Notes under the pieces: generated by a model | The model's database searches: none | Seen by the model: the letters and a program-made list of their open reading frames with translations, nothing else | Told to the model about the DNA's origin: nothing | Assembly (NCBI GenBank): GCA_902801155.1 | Contig: CADCHG010000013.1 | Coordinates: forward strand, 1-46,252 | Length of the DNA stretch: 46,252 bases | Reading direction: 5' to 3' | From: an uncultured Prevotellaceae bacterium | GTDB lineage: Bacteria > Bacteroidota > Bacteroidia > Bacteroidales > Bacteroidaceae | Position numbers and translations under genes: made by a program | In this document: one piece after another, positions 23,310 to 32,039 of the stretch | How positions within the stretch are numbered: the stretch's first letter is position 1 | Layout of the letters: each line of letters opens with the position of its first letter

Positions 23310-24296
23310 ATGATAGACAAATGGAAAGATCAGGGCTATATTGATGAGCCGGTAGAAGAAGGGCTTGACCTGAAAGCTGAGATTCGCAGGATGTGCGAGG
23401 AGAAGAAAGCCGTGGTGCTTGCTCACTACTATACCGTTGGTGAGATTCAGGAGGTTGCCGATTTCGTAGGTGACTCTCTTGCCCTTGCCCGTAAGGCTGC
23501 TGAGACAGATGCCAAGATCATAGTCATGTGTGGCGTTCACTTCATGGCAGAGACCTGTAAGCTTCTGTCTCCTGATAAGAAAGTGCTTTCTCCAGACTTG
23601 AATGCCGGTTGTTCGCTTGCAGATTCTTGTTCTGCTGCTGATCTGAAGAAATGGAAGGAAGAGCATCCAGGATATATGATTGTGCAGTATGTCAATACAA
23701 CGGCTGCAACAAAGGCACTTACCGATGTTGTGGTAACTTCTGGTAATGCCAAGAAGGTGATTGACCAGTTGCCTAAGGATGCAAAGATACTCTTCGGTCC
23801 TGACTATAACCTCGGCTCTTACATCAACTCGGTTACTGGTCGTCAGATGGAGCTCTGGAATGGCGGTTGTCATGTTCATGAGCGTTTCTCTGTTGGCGAG
23901 ATAGCACGTCTGAAGAAAGAGAACCCAGATGCTGTGGTTATGGCTCATCTTGAGTGTAAAGGTCCTGTTCTTGCTCTTGCAGATGTTAAGGGAAGTACGG
24001 CTGATATGCTGAAATATGCCAAGGCAAATCCACAGAGCAAGTATATCGTAGCTACTGAGGCTGGTATCATGCACGAATTACAGCGATGTTGCCCTGAGAC
24101 GGAGTTTATTCCTGTTCCGCCAGAGGTGACGGAAGGAAGTGTGGGTTGCTCTTGTAATGAGTGTAACTTCATGAAGATGAATACGCTCCGCAAGCTCTAT
24201 AACACGCTAAAGTATGAATGGCCAACAGTAGAGGTGGATGCTGATATTGCAAAGGATGCTGTTAAGCCGATAAACAGGATGCTGGAGTTGAGCTAA
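23310..24296 (+). CDS. nadA: Quinolinate synthase
   Basis: A 328-residue [4Fe-4S] enzyme that condenses iminoaspartate with dihydroxyacetone phosphate to quinolinate in de novo NAD synthesis. Family motifs: AVVLAHYYTVGEIQEVADFVGDS near the N-terminus, IVMCGVHFMAET (cluster Cys), NTTAATKA, NGGCHVHERF (cluster Cys), VMAHLECKGPV, ATEAGIMHEL, and GCSCNECNFMKMNTL (cluster Cys region). The frame is open back to 23211, but those residues would come from the inverted repeat, so the ATG at 23310 is chosen. No nadB or nadC neighbour is present in the window. Confidence 0.95.
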   Translation: MIDKWKDQGYIDEPVEEGLDLKAEIRRMCEEKKAVVLAHYYTVGEIQEVADFVGDSLALARKAAETDAKIIVMCGVHFMAETCKLLSPDKKVLSPDLNAGCSLADSCSAADLKKWKEEHPGYMIVQYVNTTAATKALTDVVVTSGNAKKVIDQLPKDAKILFGPDYNLGSYINSVTGRQMELWNGGCHVHERFSVGEIARLKKENPDAVVMAHLECKGPVLALADVKGSTADMLKYAKANPQSKYIVATEAGIMHELQRCCPETEFIPVPPEVTEGSVGCSCNECNFMKMNTLRKLYNTLKYEWPTVEVDADIAKDAVKPINRMLELS

Positions 24297-24299
24297 GAA

Positions 24300-24464
24300 G
24301 CCCACCCAGTCCCTCCCCAAGGGAGGGCTCCTCCCCCCTTACCCCCTCAAGGGGGAGTAGATACATTTTTCAAATCAAAAAAATAACAAAAAATTAATAC
24401 GGTTTTCTCTCATTAGAGATTATTACTATAACACATCCTTCCCTTTGGGAAGGCTTGGTTAGGC
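24300..24464 (+). repeat. Composite GC-rich repeat, copy 1 (before cysS)
   Basis: Starts GCCCACCCAGTCCCTCCC, continues with CCCCCTCAAGGGGGAG, an AT-rich stretch, and ends in the 31-bp palindromic unit CATCCTTCCCTTTGGGAAGG...TTAGGC (24434-24464). A copy with the same order and orientation follows cysS at 26001-26155. Confidence 0.85.
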
Positions 24465-24473
24465 TTTAGACTT

Positions 24474-25991
24474 ATGGAACAAACATTATTAATATACAAT
24501 ACTCTTACTCGTAAGAAGGAGGCTTTTAAGCCAATTAATCCCGGTCACGTAGGCATGTATGTCTGCGGTCCGACAGTTTATGGTGACGCGCATCTTGGTC
24601 ATGCTCGTCCAGCTATCACTTTCGATATCCTTTTCCGTTATCTTCAGCATATCGGTTATAAGGTGCGCTATGTACGTAACATCACGGATGTTGGTCACTT
24701 GGAGCATGATGCTGACGAGGGCGAGGATAAGATAGCAAAGAAGGCACGCTTAGAGCAGGTAGAGCCAATGGAGATAGCACAGTACTATACCCGTCGCTTC
24801 AACTCTGCTATGGAGAAGCTTAACGTATTGCCACCTTCTATTGAGCCACACGCAACAGGCCATATCATTGAGCAGCAGCAGCTTGTTCAGGAGATTCTTG
24901 ATAACGGCTATGCGTATATCTCAAACGGCTCTGTATATTTCGATATAGAGAAGTACAACAAGGACTTTAAGTACGGCATTCTCTCTGGCAGAACGCTTGA
25001 GAACATCAAGGATGCCTCTCGTGATACCCTCGCAGGTGTTGGCGAGAAGAAGAATCAGGCAGACTTTGCCCTTTGGAAGAAGGCACAGCCAGAGCACATC
25101 ATGCGCTGGCCTTGGCTGATGCCTGCAAATGACAAGCAGGAGGCAGTACCGGAAGAAGGATTCCCTGGCTGGCATTGTGAATGTACAGCTATGGGTAGGA
25201 AGTACCTTGGTGAGGAATTTGATATTCACGGCGGTGGTATGGATCTTGTGTTCCCACATCATGAGTGTGAGATTGCTCAGGCTCAGGCTTCTATGGGACA
25301 TCCTGCCGTTCACTATTGGATGCACAATAATATGATAACCATCAACGGACAGAAGATGGGTAAGTCATATAACAATTTCATCACTCTTGATCAGTTCTTC
25401 AAGGGAGAGCATGAATTGCTTACACAGCCATTCTCTCCTATGACAATCCGCTTCTTCATCCTTTCTGCACATTATCGTGGAACTGTGGATTTCTCTTCAG
25501 AGGCACTTGAGGCAGCAGAGAAGGGATATAACAAGTTGGTTACATCTCTCAAGGACATCAAGCGCATACAGCCAGCAAAGGGCTCACAGCCGGAGGTTGG
25601 TAAGTTCGTTGCAGAACTTGAGGGCAAGCTCTATGATGCTATGAATGATGATCTCCAGACTCCAAACGTGATCTCTCAGCTCTTTGAGGCTTCAAAGGTT
25701 ATCAATACACTCGTTGACCGTAAGGCAAAGATAAGCGCTGCTGATCTTGAGACACTTGAGAAGATTCTCCGCACATGGATAGAGGATATTCTTGGCTTGA
25801 AGACAACGGCAGAGGCAGGAGATCCAAGTCGTGAACAGGCATTCGGCAAGGTGATGGACATGGTTCTTGATATGCGTGCTCAGGCAAAGGCAGACAAGGA
25901 TTGGGCTAAGAGTGATGCTATCCGTGATGCCCTTAACGAGGCAGGATTTATAGTAAAGGATACTGCGGACGGGCAGGTGTGGTCGCTGTAA
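24474..25991 (+). CDS. cysS: Cysteinyl-tRNA synthetase
   Basis: A 505-residue class I aminoacyl-tRNA synthetase that charges tRNA-Cys. The N-terminal catalytic core has [19 protein letters not shown] with the HIGH-type signature HLGH (40-43). Zinc ligands are C31, a Cys in WHCECTAMG (about 235) and the His pair in VFPHHECE (about 260). The KMSKS-type loop is [10 protein letters not shown] (about 294). A C-terminal helical anticodon-binding part includes [22 protein letters not shown]. Full length and intact. It is bracketed by two same-orientation composite repeats. Confidence 0.97.
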   Translation: MEQTLLIYNTLTRKKEAFKPINPGHVGMYVCGPTVYGDAHLGHARPAITFDILFRYLQHIGYKVRYVRNITDVGHLEHDADEGEDKIAKKARLEQVEPMEIAQYYTRRFNSAMEKLNVLPPSIEPHATGHIIEQQQLVQEILDNGYAYISNGSVYFDIEKYNKDFKYGILSGRTLENIKDASRDTLAGVGEKKNQADFALWKKAQPEHIMRWPWLMPANDKQEAVPEEGFPGWHCECTAMGRKYLGEEFDIHGGGMDLVFPHHECEIAQAQASMGHPAVHYWMHNNMITINGQKMGKSYNNFITLDQFFKGEHELLTQPFSPMTIRFFILSAHYRGTVDFSSEALEAAEKGYNKLVTSLKDIKRIQPAKGSQPEVGKFVAELEGKLYDAMNDDLQTPNVISQLFEASKVINTLVDRKAKISAADLETLEKILRTWIEDILGLKTTAEAGDPSREQAFGKVMDMVLDMRAQAKADKDWAKSDAIRDALNEAGFIVKDTADGQVWSL

Positions 25992-26000
25992 AGCCAAAAA

Positions 26001-26155
26001 GCCCACCCAGTCCCTCCCAAAGGGAGGGTTCCACCCCCCTCCCCCCCTCCAGGGGGAGTAGTTAGTATTTCTAATCAATAAAATAATGATAGCTACAATC
26101 CTATAAAGGATAAATACTATAAAACATCCTTCCCTTTGGGAAGGCTTGGTTAGGC
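26001..26155 (+). repeat. Composite GC-rich repeat, copy 2 (after cysS)
   Basis: Same order as 24300-24464: GCCCACCCAGTCCCTCCC, then CCCCCTCCAGGGGGAG, AT-rich middle, and the 31-bp unit at 26125-26155. It ends just before the U32 gene. Confidence 0.85.
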
Positions 26156-26170
26156 TTTTGTTAGGCTTTT

Positions 26171-27436
26171 ATGATTAAAGAACAATACGAAATTATGGCG
26201 CCTGTTGGCTCTCGCGAGTCACTTGCTGCTGCAATCAATGCCGGAGCAGATTCTATCTACTTCGGCATTGAGAAGCTAAATATGCGTGCTCATTCCGCAT
26301 CAACATTCACGATAGAAGACCTTCGTGAGATAGCTGCTACGTGTGATGCAAAGGGCATAAAGACATATCTCACCGTGAATACTATCATTTATGGTGAGGA
26401 TATAGAGCAGATGCACGAGATAATAGATGCAGCCAAGGAGGCAGGTATTAGTGCCGTTATTGCATCTGATGTGGCAGTTATGACCTATTGCCAAAAAGTA
26501 GGGCAGGAGGTACATCTCTCTACCCAGCTCAATATATCAAATATAGAGGCTTTGCGTTTCTATGCTCAGTTTGCTGATGTGGTGGTTCTTGCACGAGAGC
26601 TTCGCATGGATCAGGTGAAGGCTATTCATGAGCAGGCAGTAAAGGAGAATATATGCGGTCCTTCTGGCGAGCCTATACGCATAGAGATGTTCTGCCACGG
26701 AGCTTTGTGTATGGCTATCTCAGGCAAGTGCTATCTCTCACTTCACAATGCCGGTCGTTCGGCTAATCGTGGAGAATGTGTTCAGATATGCCGAAGGAAA
26801 TATGATGTCACAGATGCCGAGACAGGCAACGAATTGCTTGTTGATAACAAGTATATCATGTCGCCAAAGGATCTGAAGACAATTCGCTTTATAGACAAGA
26901 TGATGGATGCTGGTGTGCGTGTGTTCAAGATTGAAGGTCGTGCACGTGGTCCTGAGTATGTAGATACTGTTGTTCGTTGCTATCGTGAGGCTATCAATGC
27001 CGTTCTTCATGATGCTGATTCGTCAGACGAAGAGAAACTCTTTACCGAGGCTGCCAAGGATGCTTGGGACGAGCGTCTTGCACGTGTCTTCAACCGTGGT
27101 TTCTGGGATGGCTACTATCAGGGACAGACACTTGGCGAATGGAACGACTCATACGGCTCAAAGGCAACTGAGAAGAAGGTGTATTGCGCAAAGACAATAA
27201 AATACTTCTCAAAGATAGGCGTTGCAGAGTTTCAAGTTGAGGCTCATGAGATAAAGGTTGGCGACAAACTGCTAATCACAGGACCTACGACTGGTGCAAT
27301 GTATCTTGACTGTAATGAGATACGCTATGACCTGAAGCCTGTTCAGACGGCAAAGAAAGGTTGGAGAATCAGCATCGCCGTTCCTGATAAGGTAAGGCCA
27401 AGTGATAAACTGTTTATCTTAGAAAGTGTAAAATAA
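26171..27436 (+). CDS. U32 family peptidase (TrhP/YegQ-like)
   Basis: A 421-residue protein of peptidase family U32. Bacterial members of this length include TrhP/YegQ, needed for 5-hydroxyuridine at tRNA wobble positions, and others annotated as collagenases. Landmarks: MAPVGSRESLAAAINAGADSIYFG at the N-terminus; the full U32 signature EMFCHGALCMAISGKCYLS (about 173-191); NRGECVQICRRKY with further Cys residues; FKIEGRARGPEYV. The C-terminal beta-domain (EFQVEAHEIKVGDKLLITGPTTG) fits the TrhP-like architecture. Its stop codon directly abuts a GC-rich repeat (27437-27473). Exact role unproven. Confidence 0.85.
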   Translation: MIKEQYEIMAPVGSRESLAAAINAGADSIYFGIEKLNMRAHSASTFTIEDLREIAATCDAKGIKTYLTVNTIIYGEDIEQMHEIIDAAKEAGISAVIASDVAVMTYCQKVGQEVHLSTQLNISNIEALRFYAQFADVVVLARELRMDQVKAIHEQAVKENICGPSGEPIRIEMFCHGALCMAISGKCYLSLHNAGRSANRGECVQICRRKYDVTDAETGNELLVDNKYIMSPKDLKTIRFIDKMMDAGVRVFKIEGRARGPEYVDTVVRCYREAINAVLHDADSSDEEKLFTEAAKDAWDERLARVFNRGFWDGYYQGQTLGEWNDSYGSKATEKKVYCAKTIKYFSKIGVAEFQVEAHEIKVGDKLLITGPTTGAMYLDCNEIRYDLKPVQTAKKGWRISIAVPDKVRPSDKLFILESVK

Positions 27437-27473
27437 GGCCTCTCCCCCCGCCCTCCCCCGTAGGGAGGGAGCC
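27437..27473 (-). repeat. GC-rich dispersed repeat (empty site for the 33-bp unit)
   Basis: Read on the minus strand it is 37 bases starting GGCTCCCTCCCTACGGGGGA and ending GGGCGGGGGGAGAGGCC. The same two halves, separated by a 33-bp unit, form 32084-32153. It begins right after the U32 stop codon. Confidence 0.9.
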
Positions 27474-27531
27474 AGAGTGCTACAAGTCCCACTTTAAGGG
27501 GGATTTAGAGGGTCTAATAATTTATAAATTT

Positions 27532-27951
27532 ATGACTATAAACGAAATACAAGACGAGGTAATAGAAGAGTTCAGCGCATTTGACGACTGGATGGACAAG
27601 TATCAGCTCCTTATTGATTTAGGCAATGAGCAGGAGCCTCTTGATGAAAAATACAAGACAGAACAGAATCTTATTGATGGCTGTCAGTCTCGCGTGTGGC
27701 TTCAATGTGACCGTGATGACGAGGGGAATCTCGTATTCTCTGCAGAGAGCGACGCGCTAATCGTGAAGGGTATCATTGCTCTTTTAATACGTGTCATAAG
27801 CGGACACAAGCCACAGGAGATTCTTGATGCCGATCTCTATTTCATAGAGGCTATAGGTCTGAAAGATCATCTGTCACCAACACGCTCAAACGGACTTCTT
27901 GCTATGGTAAAACAGGTCAAGGCATACGCCCTTGCCTATACAATGAAATAA
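27532..27951 (+). CDS. sufE: SufE family cysteine desulfurase partner
   Basis: A 139-residue SufE-like sulfur acceptor. In iron-sulfur cluster assembly it takes persulfide sulfur from the cysteine desulfurase SufS and passes it to the scaffold. The key motif is NLIDGCQSRVWL, with the active Cys51. The family continuation is VKGIIALLIRVISGHKPQEIL, and a typical end GLKDHLSPTRSNGLLAMVKQVKAYA. Length is standard. No other suf gene is adjacent. Its stop (TAA) is immediately followed by the ATG of the SNF2 gene with zero intervening bases, implying translational coupling. Confidence 0.93.
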   Translation: MTINEIQDEVIEEFSAFDDWMDKYQLLIDLGNEQEPLDEKYKTEQNLIDGCQSRVWLQCDRDDEGNLVFSAESDALIVKGIIALLIRVISGHKPQEILDADLYFIEAIGLKDHLSPTRSNGLLAMVKQVKAYALAYTMK

Positions 27952-30900
27952 ATGTTAGAGGGACTTTCTTATTCAGAAAAACTTTTACTCGGTTATTTTG
28001 CCACTCAGGATACGGACAGCATCCTGCCAACTGATATAGTGGCACGCATAATGAAGGTTGACAAGGGTTTTGTGGGGGGTAGTCTTCACCTTAAACTTGC
28101 CAATGATGGATATCTTGTGCGTGGCACGTATAACTTCACGTATCGTGAGCTGATGTATCGCATCTCACCGAGCGTGATGGTTAAGATATTGGAGTGGCTC
28201 TATGATACAGATGAGGGAAACAACGTATTGGAGGTATTGTGTAAGGTTTTCCAATACTTCCAGATGAATCAGAAGCCCGTTCAGATAGCATTATGCGAGT
28301 ATATCCGCAGTCACTATAGCAATACATCAGAGGCTTCTATCATATTCGGCAACGACGTTGTATATCTTCAGCCCATCATCAATGATGACAAGTATATGGC
28401 TCTGTTGTCGCATATCACAGAGACAAGTTTCGTAGAACTCATAAATAATGTGCTTCAGCTATGCTACAAGGGTGAGATGCTGATTGAGAGCAAACGCATA
28501 ATAACACTTGCAGAGGCACGAAACTATTCCACAGACCTACGAAGAGATGAACTGCTCTATTCTATCTATCTGTATGCCTATCTTGCAGAGGGAAAGAAAC
28601 CAAAGTCTATCACAGACAAGCCTATATGCGATGCCCATCTGCTTTCTGCAGTGGTTCTCACCTTCAAAGGACAGTATTCTGATGCCCTGAAGGAATTCCG
28701 GAAGGCACAGGTTATCTACAACACAAAGACATCAAAGACAATAGCAAGCACAAGTCTGCCTACAAGCATAGCAAACTTCATCTACATCATCTGCTGCAAG
28801 CGCGAGGGTACGGCCAATGGTGAAAGTATGATTGCCAACTTCATCCGACGCAATGAGAAGAAAATGAAGGAGGATGCAATAAAGGCTGCCTGGGCATTGG
28901 CTTGCGCATTTACCAACAGGAAGGGGTATGTTAATGAGATACGCCTTCTCTTCCCAACCGTTGACAATCTCTCAAAACAGCTTTTCGTACTTCTTGTCAA
29001 CTATCTCGGCAGGACGAATATTCTCACAGAAGATGGTATCGAGAATAACTCTCCTCAGTGGCTCTGCATAAAATATGACAATGAGAAATTCAAGCCTTTG
29101 AGCGAGAAAGAACATAAACTTGCTGAGAAATCATACTACGAGAACCATCTGCTCACATCCATATATGTCAAGCAACAATGGGAATATGTGCTTGAATCTC
29201 TGTCTGCCAATAAGATGGAGCAGATAAAGGATGCAGAGCAATCTGAGCGTCTGGCATATTTCATGCAAAGCATTAATGACGATATATGTGAGGTGCGACA
29301 GCAGCAGATACTGAAATCAGGTGCATGGAGCGCAGGCAAGAGCATTAGCTATTTCAGTTTTATGGAAATGGCTGACGAGAACATGGATCCTGAGGATGTG
29401 CGTATTCGTAATCGCGAACGCTATGGCAACAAGAAATCTACGTATTATCTGAGCCTTGCCAGTGTGCTTCCTGAGATGACTTCCCGTTCCCGTCTATATG
29501 TTGGAAAATGGGCTCCTTACTCTCTCGTTACTGTATCAGAAGAGATGCCATATCTCGTTATAGAACGTTCAGATACCGAATTTACCATCAAGAGTAATGT
29601 GCCGGAAGAACAGGTGGATAGGGATTACGTGATTGTTTCCCGTGGTGCTTCAAGTATCAATTATCTTCGTATGACACCGGAACTGCGCCCTTATTTCAGT
29701 CAGTTACTCGACTTGGGTAAGTTCCCGCTTGATGCTGAGGAAACACTTTCACGCTTTCTTGAAAGTCTTCGCGGAAAGGTAGAAGTACATTCTTCTCTCA
29801 TCAGAGGAGGTTCAACGCTTGATACCGTTAAGGGAACATCAAAAATCACCCTGCAAATGCGCCCTCAGGGTAAGGAGGCATATATTGTCAGCATTTTCTG
29901 CCGACCACTTCCCGACGGTCGTGCTCAATGCATACCGGGTGAGGGAAGTTCGGTGATATTCGATATTACGGGTGCTACACGTGTCTGTGTAGAGCGTGAT
30001 CTGGAGAAAGAGCGTATCAACTATTATAATCTGGTAAATGGCGTAGAAGATACTCTGCCACCTGAGAAAACTTTTCAGGTAGATGCCTTCGGACTACTAC
30101 CAATCCTTGATTTCATCCGTGAAAAGGGCGAAGACTCTCCTTATGTGCTTGAATGGCCGGAAGGACATAAACTCAGACTCAACCACCGCTATACAGCCTC
30201 ACAATGGAACGCGTCACTTAAGAAGAACAAGAACGGTTGGTTTGAGATGGAAGGTTCTGTGCAACTGGATGAGAATACAAAAATATCTGTTGCCGATCTT
30301 CTCGACCTTATTGGCCAAAGTCGTAACCGCTTCATCCGTCTTGGTGAGAACGAATATATCGCATTGAGTGAACGCCTGCATCGGCAGCTCATGTCATTGG
30401 ACGCCCTTGCTTCACGTCAGCGTGGTCACTTACAGATGTCGGCTTTCTCTGCTGCTTTGCTCGATACGAGTATGGTTGACGGCGAACTCCATCTTGAAGT
30501 TGACCCTGAACTTATCGAGATAAGAAAGAGAATCCTTGACTCAAGCGAATACAAGCCAGAGATACCAAAGACCCTCAACGCCACCCTTCGTGGTTATCAG
30601 GTAGAGGGATATCAATGGATTGCACGTCTCAACTCGTGGGGCGCAGGAGCGTTGCTTGCCGATGACATGGGACTTGGTAAGACAATACAGACTATTACCT
30701 ACATGCTTTTTAAAGCAAACGAAGGACCGGCTCTCGTCGTTGCACCTGCCTCTGTGGCACCCAACTGGAAAACGGAAATCGAGAAGTTCGCACCTTCACT
30801 CAATGTCTCTATACTCAACTTCACCACTAACCGTTCTACTTGCATTTCCGATGCAAAGGCTGGGGATGTAATCATCTGTACATACGGCTTGCTTCTATCT

Positions 30901-31947
30901 GTCAAGACAGAGATAACGCAGAAGGAATGGATTACAGTCGTGCTTGACGAGGCACATGTGATAAAGAACCGTGGTGCCAAGACATCTGGTGTTGCCATGC
31001 AGCTAAAGAGCAAATACCGTGTCATGCTGACTGGTACCCCTGTGCAGAACCATCTTGGCGAACTGTGGAATCTCTTCCAGTTTGTCAATCCTGGACTTCT
31101 CGGCAGCTATGAGGACTTCTCACGCCGTTTCATCGCTCCTATTGAGGTTGCTAAGGACAAGGACCGACAGCAGCAGCTCGACCGTATAGTGCATCCGTTC
31201 ATGCTTCGCAGAACGAAGGAGAAGGTTCTCGATGAACTTCCTGAGAAGACGGAAATCTATCAGACCGTGAACCTCTCACCTGAGGAAATGGCGGTATATG
31301 AGATTATCCGTGAGCGTGCCCAGAAGATGCTTGAATCTGAAGATCCGGATAAGGTATCGGTCAATGCCCTTGCCGAAATCACACGTCTGCGTCAGGCCTC
31401 CTGTTCTGCCCAACTTGTGGAGAAGAACTGGAAGGGAAAGTCTTCAAAGATTGAGGCTCTTATCGAGGCTCTCGAACCAATAATAGAGAGCGGTGACTCT
31501 GCACTCGTATTCAGTCAGTTCACCTCGTTCCTTGCCATTGTGCTGAAAGAACTCGAAAAAGCCAATATCCCATATCTCTATATCGACGGTTCGATACCTG
31601 TTAAAGAGCGTCAGAAACTCGTGGAACAGTTCCAGGCAGGAGAATGCCCAGTATTCGTCATCTCTCTCAAGGCAGGAGGTTTAGGACTCAACCTTACTCG
31701 TGCAAACTATGTCTTCCATCTAGATCCTTGGTGGAATCCTGCCATCGAACAGCAAGCAACCGACCGTGCCCATCGTATTGGACAGCATAATGCTGTTACA
31801 GTATATCATTTTCTGTCTTCTGGCACTATTGAGGAAAAGATCAAGCGACTACACGAGCAGAAGCGTGACCTTGCAGAGAACATCCTCGAAGGTACTGACA
31901 TGAGTGGTAAGATTACTGGTAAGGAACTGCTTGAGATGATTAAGTAA
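27952..31947 (+). CDS. SNF2-family DNA-dependent ATPase/helicase
   Basis: A 1331-residue SNF2-type ATPase. The first ~890 residues have no recognised motif; they look alpha-helical in the first half (possible helical repeats around residues 150-450) and mixed in the second. The motor starts at LRGYQVEGYQWIARLNSWG. Walker A is LADDMGLGKTIQT (about 902-914), Walker B VVLDEAHVIKN (about 995), motif III MLTGTPVQN, motif V LKAGGLGLNLT, and motif VI QQATDRAHRIGQ (about 1268). All are intact. It would remodel DNA-protein complexes; RapA-like or chromatin-type roles are possible. It follows sufE with no gap; a GC-rich filled repeat abuts its stop codon. Confidence 0.92.
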   Translation: MLEGLSYSEKLLLGYFATQDTDSILPTDIVARIMKVDKGFVGGSLHLKLANDGYLVRGTYNFTYRELMYRISPSVMVKILEWLYDTDEGNNVLEVLCKVFQYFQMNQKPVQIALCEYIRSHYSNTSEASIIFGNDVVYLQPIINDDKYMALLSHITETSFVELINNVLQLCYKGEMLIESKRIITLAEARNYSTDLRRDELLYSIYLYAYLAEGKKPKSITDKPICDAHLLSAVVLTFKGQYSDALKEFRKAQVIYNTKTSKTIASTSLPTSIANFIYIICCKREGTANGESMIANFIRRNEKKMKEDAIKAAWALACAFTNRKGYVNEIRLLFPTVDNLSKQLFVLLVNYLGRTNILTEDGIENNSPQWLCIKYDNEKFKPLSEKEHKLAEKSYYENHLLTSIYVKQQWEYVLESLSANKMEQIKDAEQSERLAYFMQSINDDICEVRQQQILKSGAWSAGKSISYFSFMEMADENMDPEDVRIRNRERYGNKKSTYYLSLASVLPEMTSRSRLYVGKWAPYSLVTVSEEMPYLVIERSDTEFTIKSNVPEEQVDRDYVIVSRGASSINYLRMTPELRPYFSQLLDLGKFPLDAEETLSRFLESLRGKVEVHSSLIRGGSTLDTVKGTSKITLQMRPQGKEAYIVSIFCRPLPDGRAQCIPGEGSSVIFDITGATRVCVERDLEKERINYYNLVNGVEDTLPPEKTFQVDAFGLLPILDFIREKGEDSPYVLEWPEGHKLRLNHRYTASQWNASLKKNKNGWFEMEGSVQLDENTKISVADLLDLIGQSRNRFIRLGENEYIALSERLHRQLMSLDALASRQRGHLQMSAFSAALLDTSMVDGELHLEVDPELIEIRKRILDSSEYKPEIPKTLNATLRGYQVEGYQWIARLNSWGAGALLADDMGLGKTIQTITYMLFKANEGPALVVAPASVAPNWKTEIEKFAPSLNVSILNFTTNRSTCISDAKAGDVIICTYGLLLSVKTEITQKEWITVVLDEAHVIKNRGAKTSGVAMQLKSKYRVMLTGTPVQNHLGELWNLFQFVNPGLLGSYEDFSRRFIAPIEVAKDKDRQQQLDRIVHPFMLRRTKEKVLDELPEKTEIYQTVNLSPEEMAVYEIIRERAQKMLESEDPDKVSVNALAEITRLRQASCSAQLVEKNWKGKSSKIEALIEALEPIIESGDSALVFSQFTSFLAIVLKELEKANIPYLYIDGSIPVKERQKLVEQFQAGECPVFVISLKAGGLGLNLTRANYVFHLDPWWNPAIEQQATDRAHRIGQHNAVTVYHFLSSGTIEEKIKRLHEQKRDLAENILEGTDMSGKITGKELLEMIK

Positions 31948-32009
31948 GGCCCCCTCCGTCTGACACATACTCCGATGTTATCAACATCGGACTTCCCCCG
32001 AGGGGGAGA
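31948..32009 (-). repeat. GC-rich repeat carrying the 33-bp nested unit
   Basis: On the minus strand: a CTCCCCCTCGGGGGA half, then the 33-bp unit (AGTCCGATGTTGATAACATC... to GTGTCA), then GACGGAGGGGGCC. The two halves without the unit match the layout at 1844-1872. It begins directly after the SNF2 stop and is an inverted partner (39 of 40 bases, 31960-31999) of 32098-32137. Confidence 0.85.
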
Positions 32010-32039
32010 ATCTTATATATACCTTTTATCGCGATAATA

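Noticed and set aside
23187-24074. 295-codon minus-strand frame over nadA
   Set aside because: Antisense to nadA, whose cluster cysteines and motifs are intact; the frame starts inside nadA and has no family features.
24300-26155. Composite transposon carrying cysS
   Set aside because: The flanking repeats have no transposase, no terminal inverted ends and occur singly elsewhere in the window.
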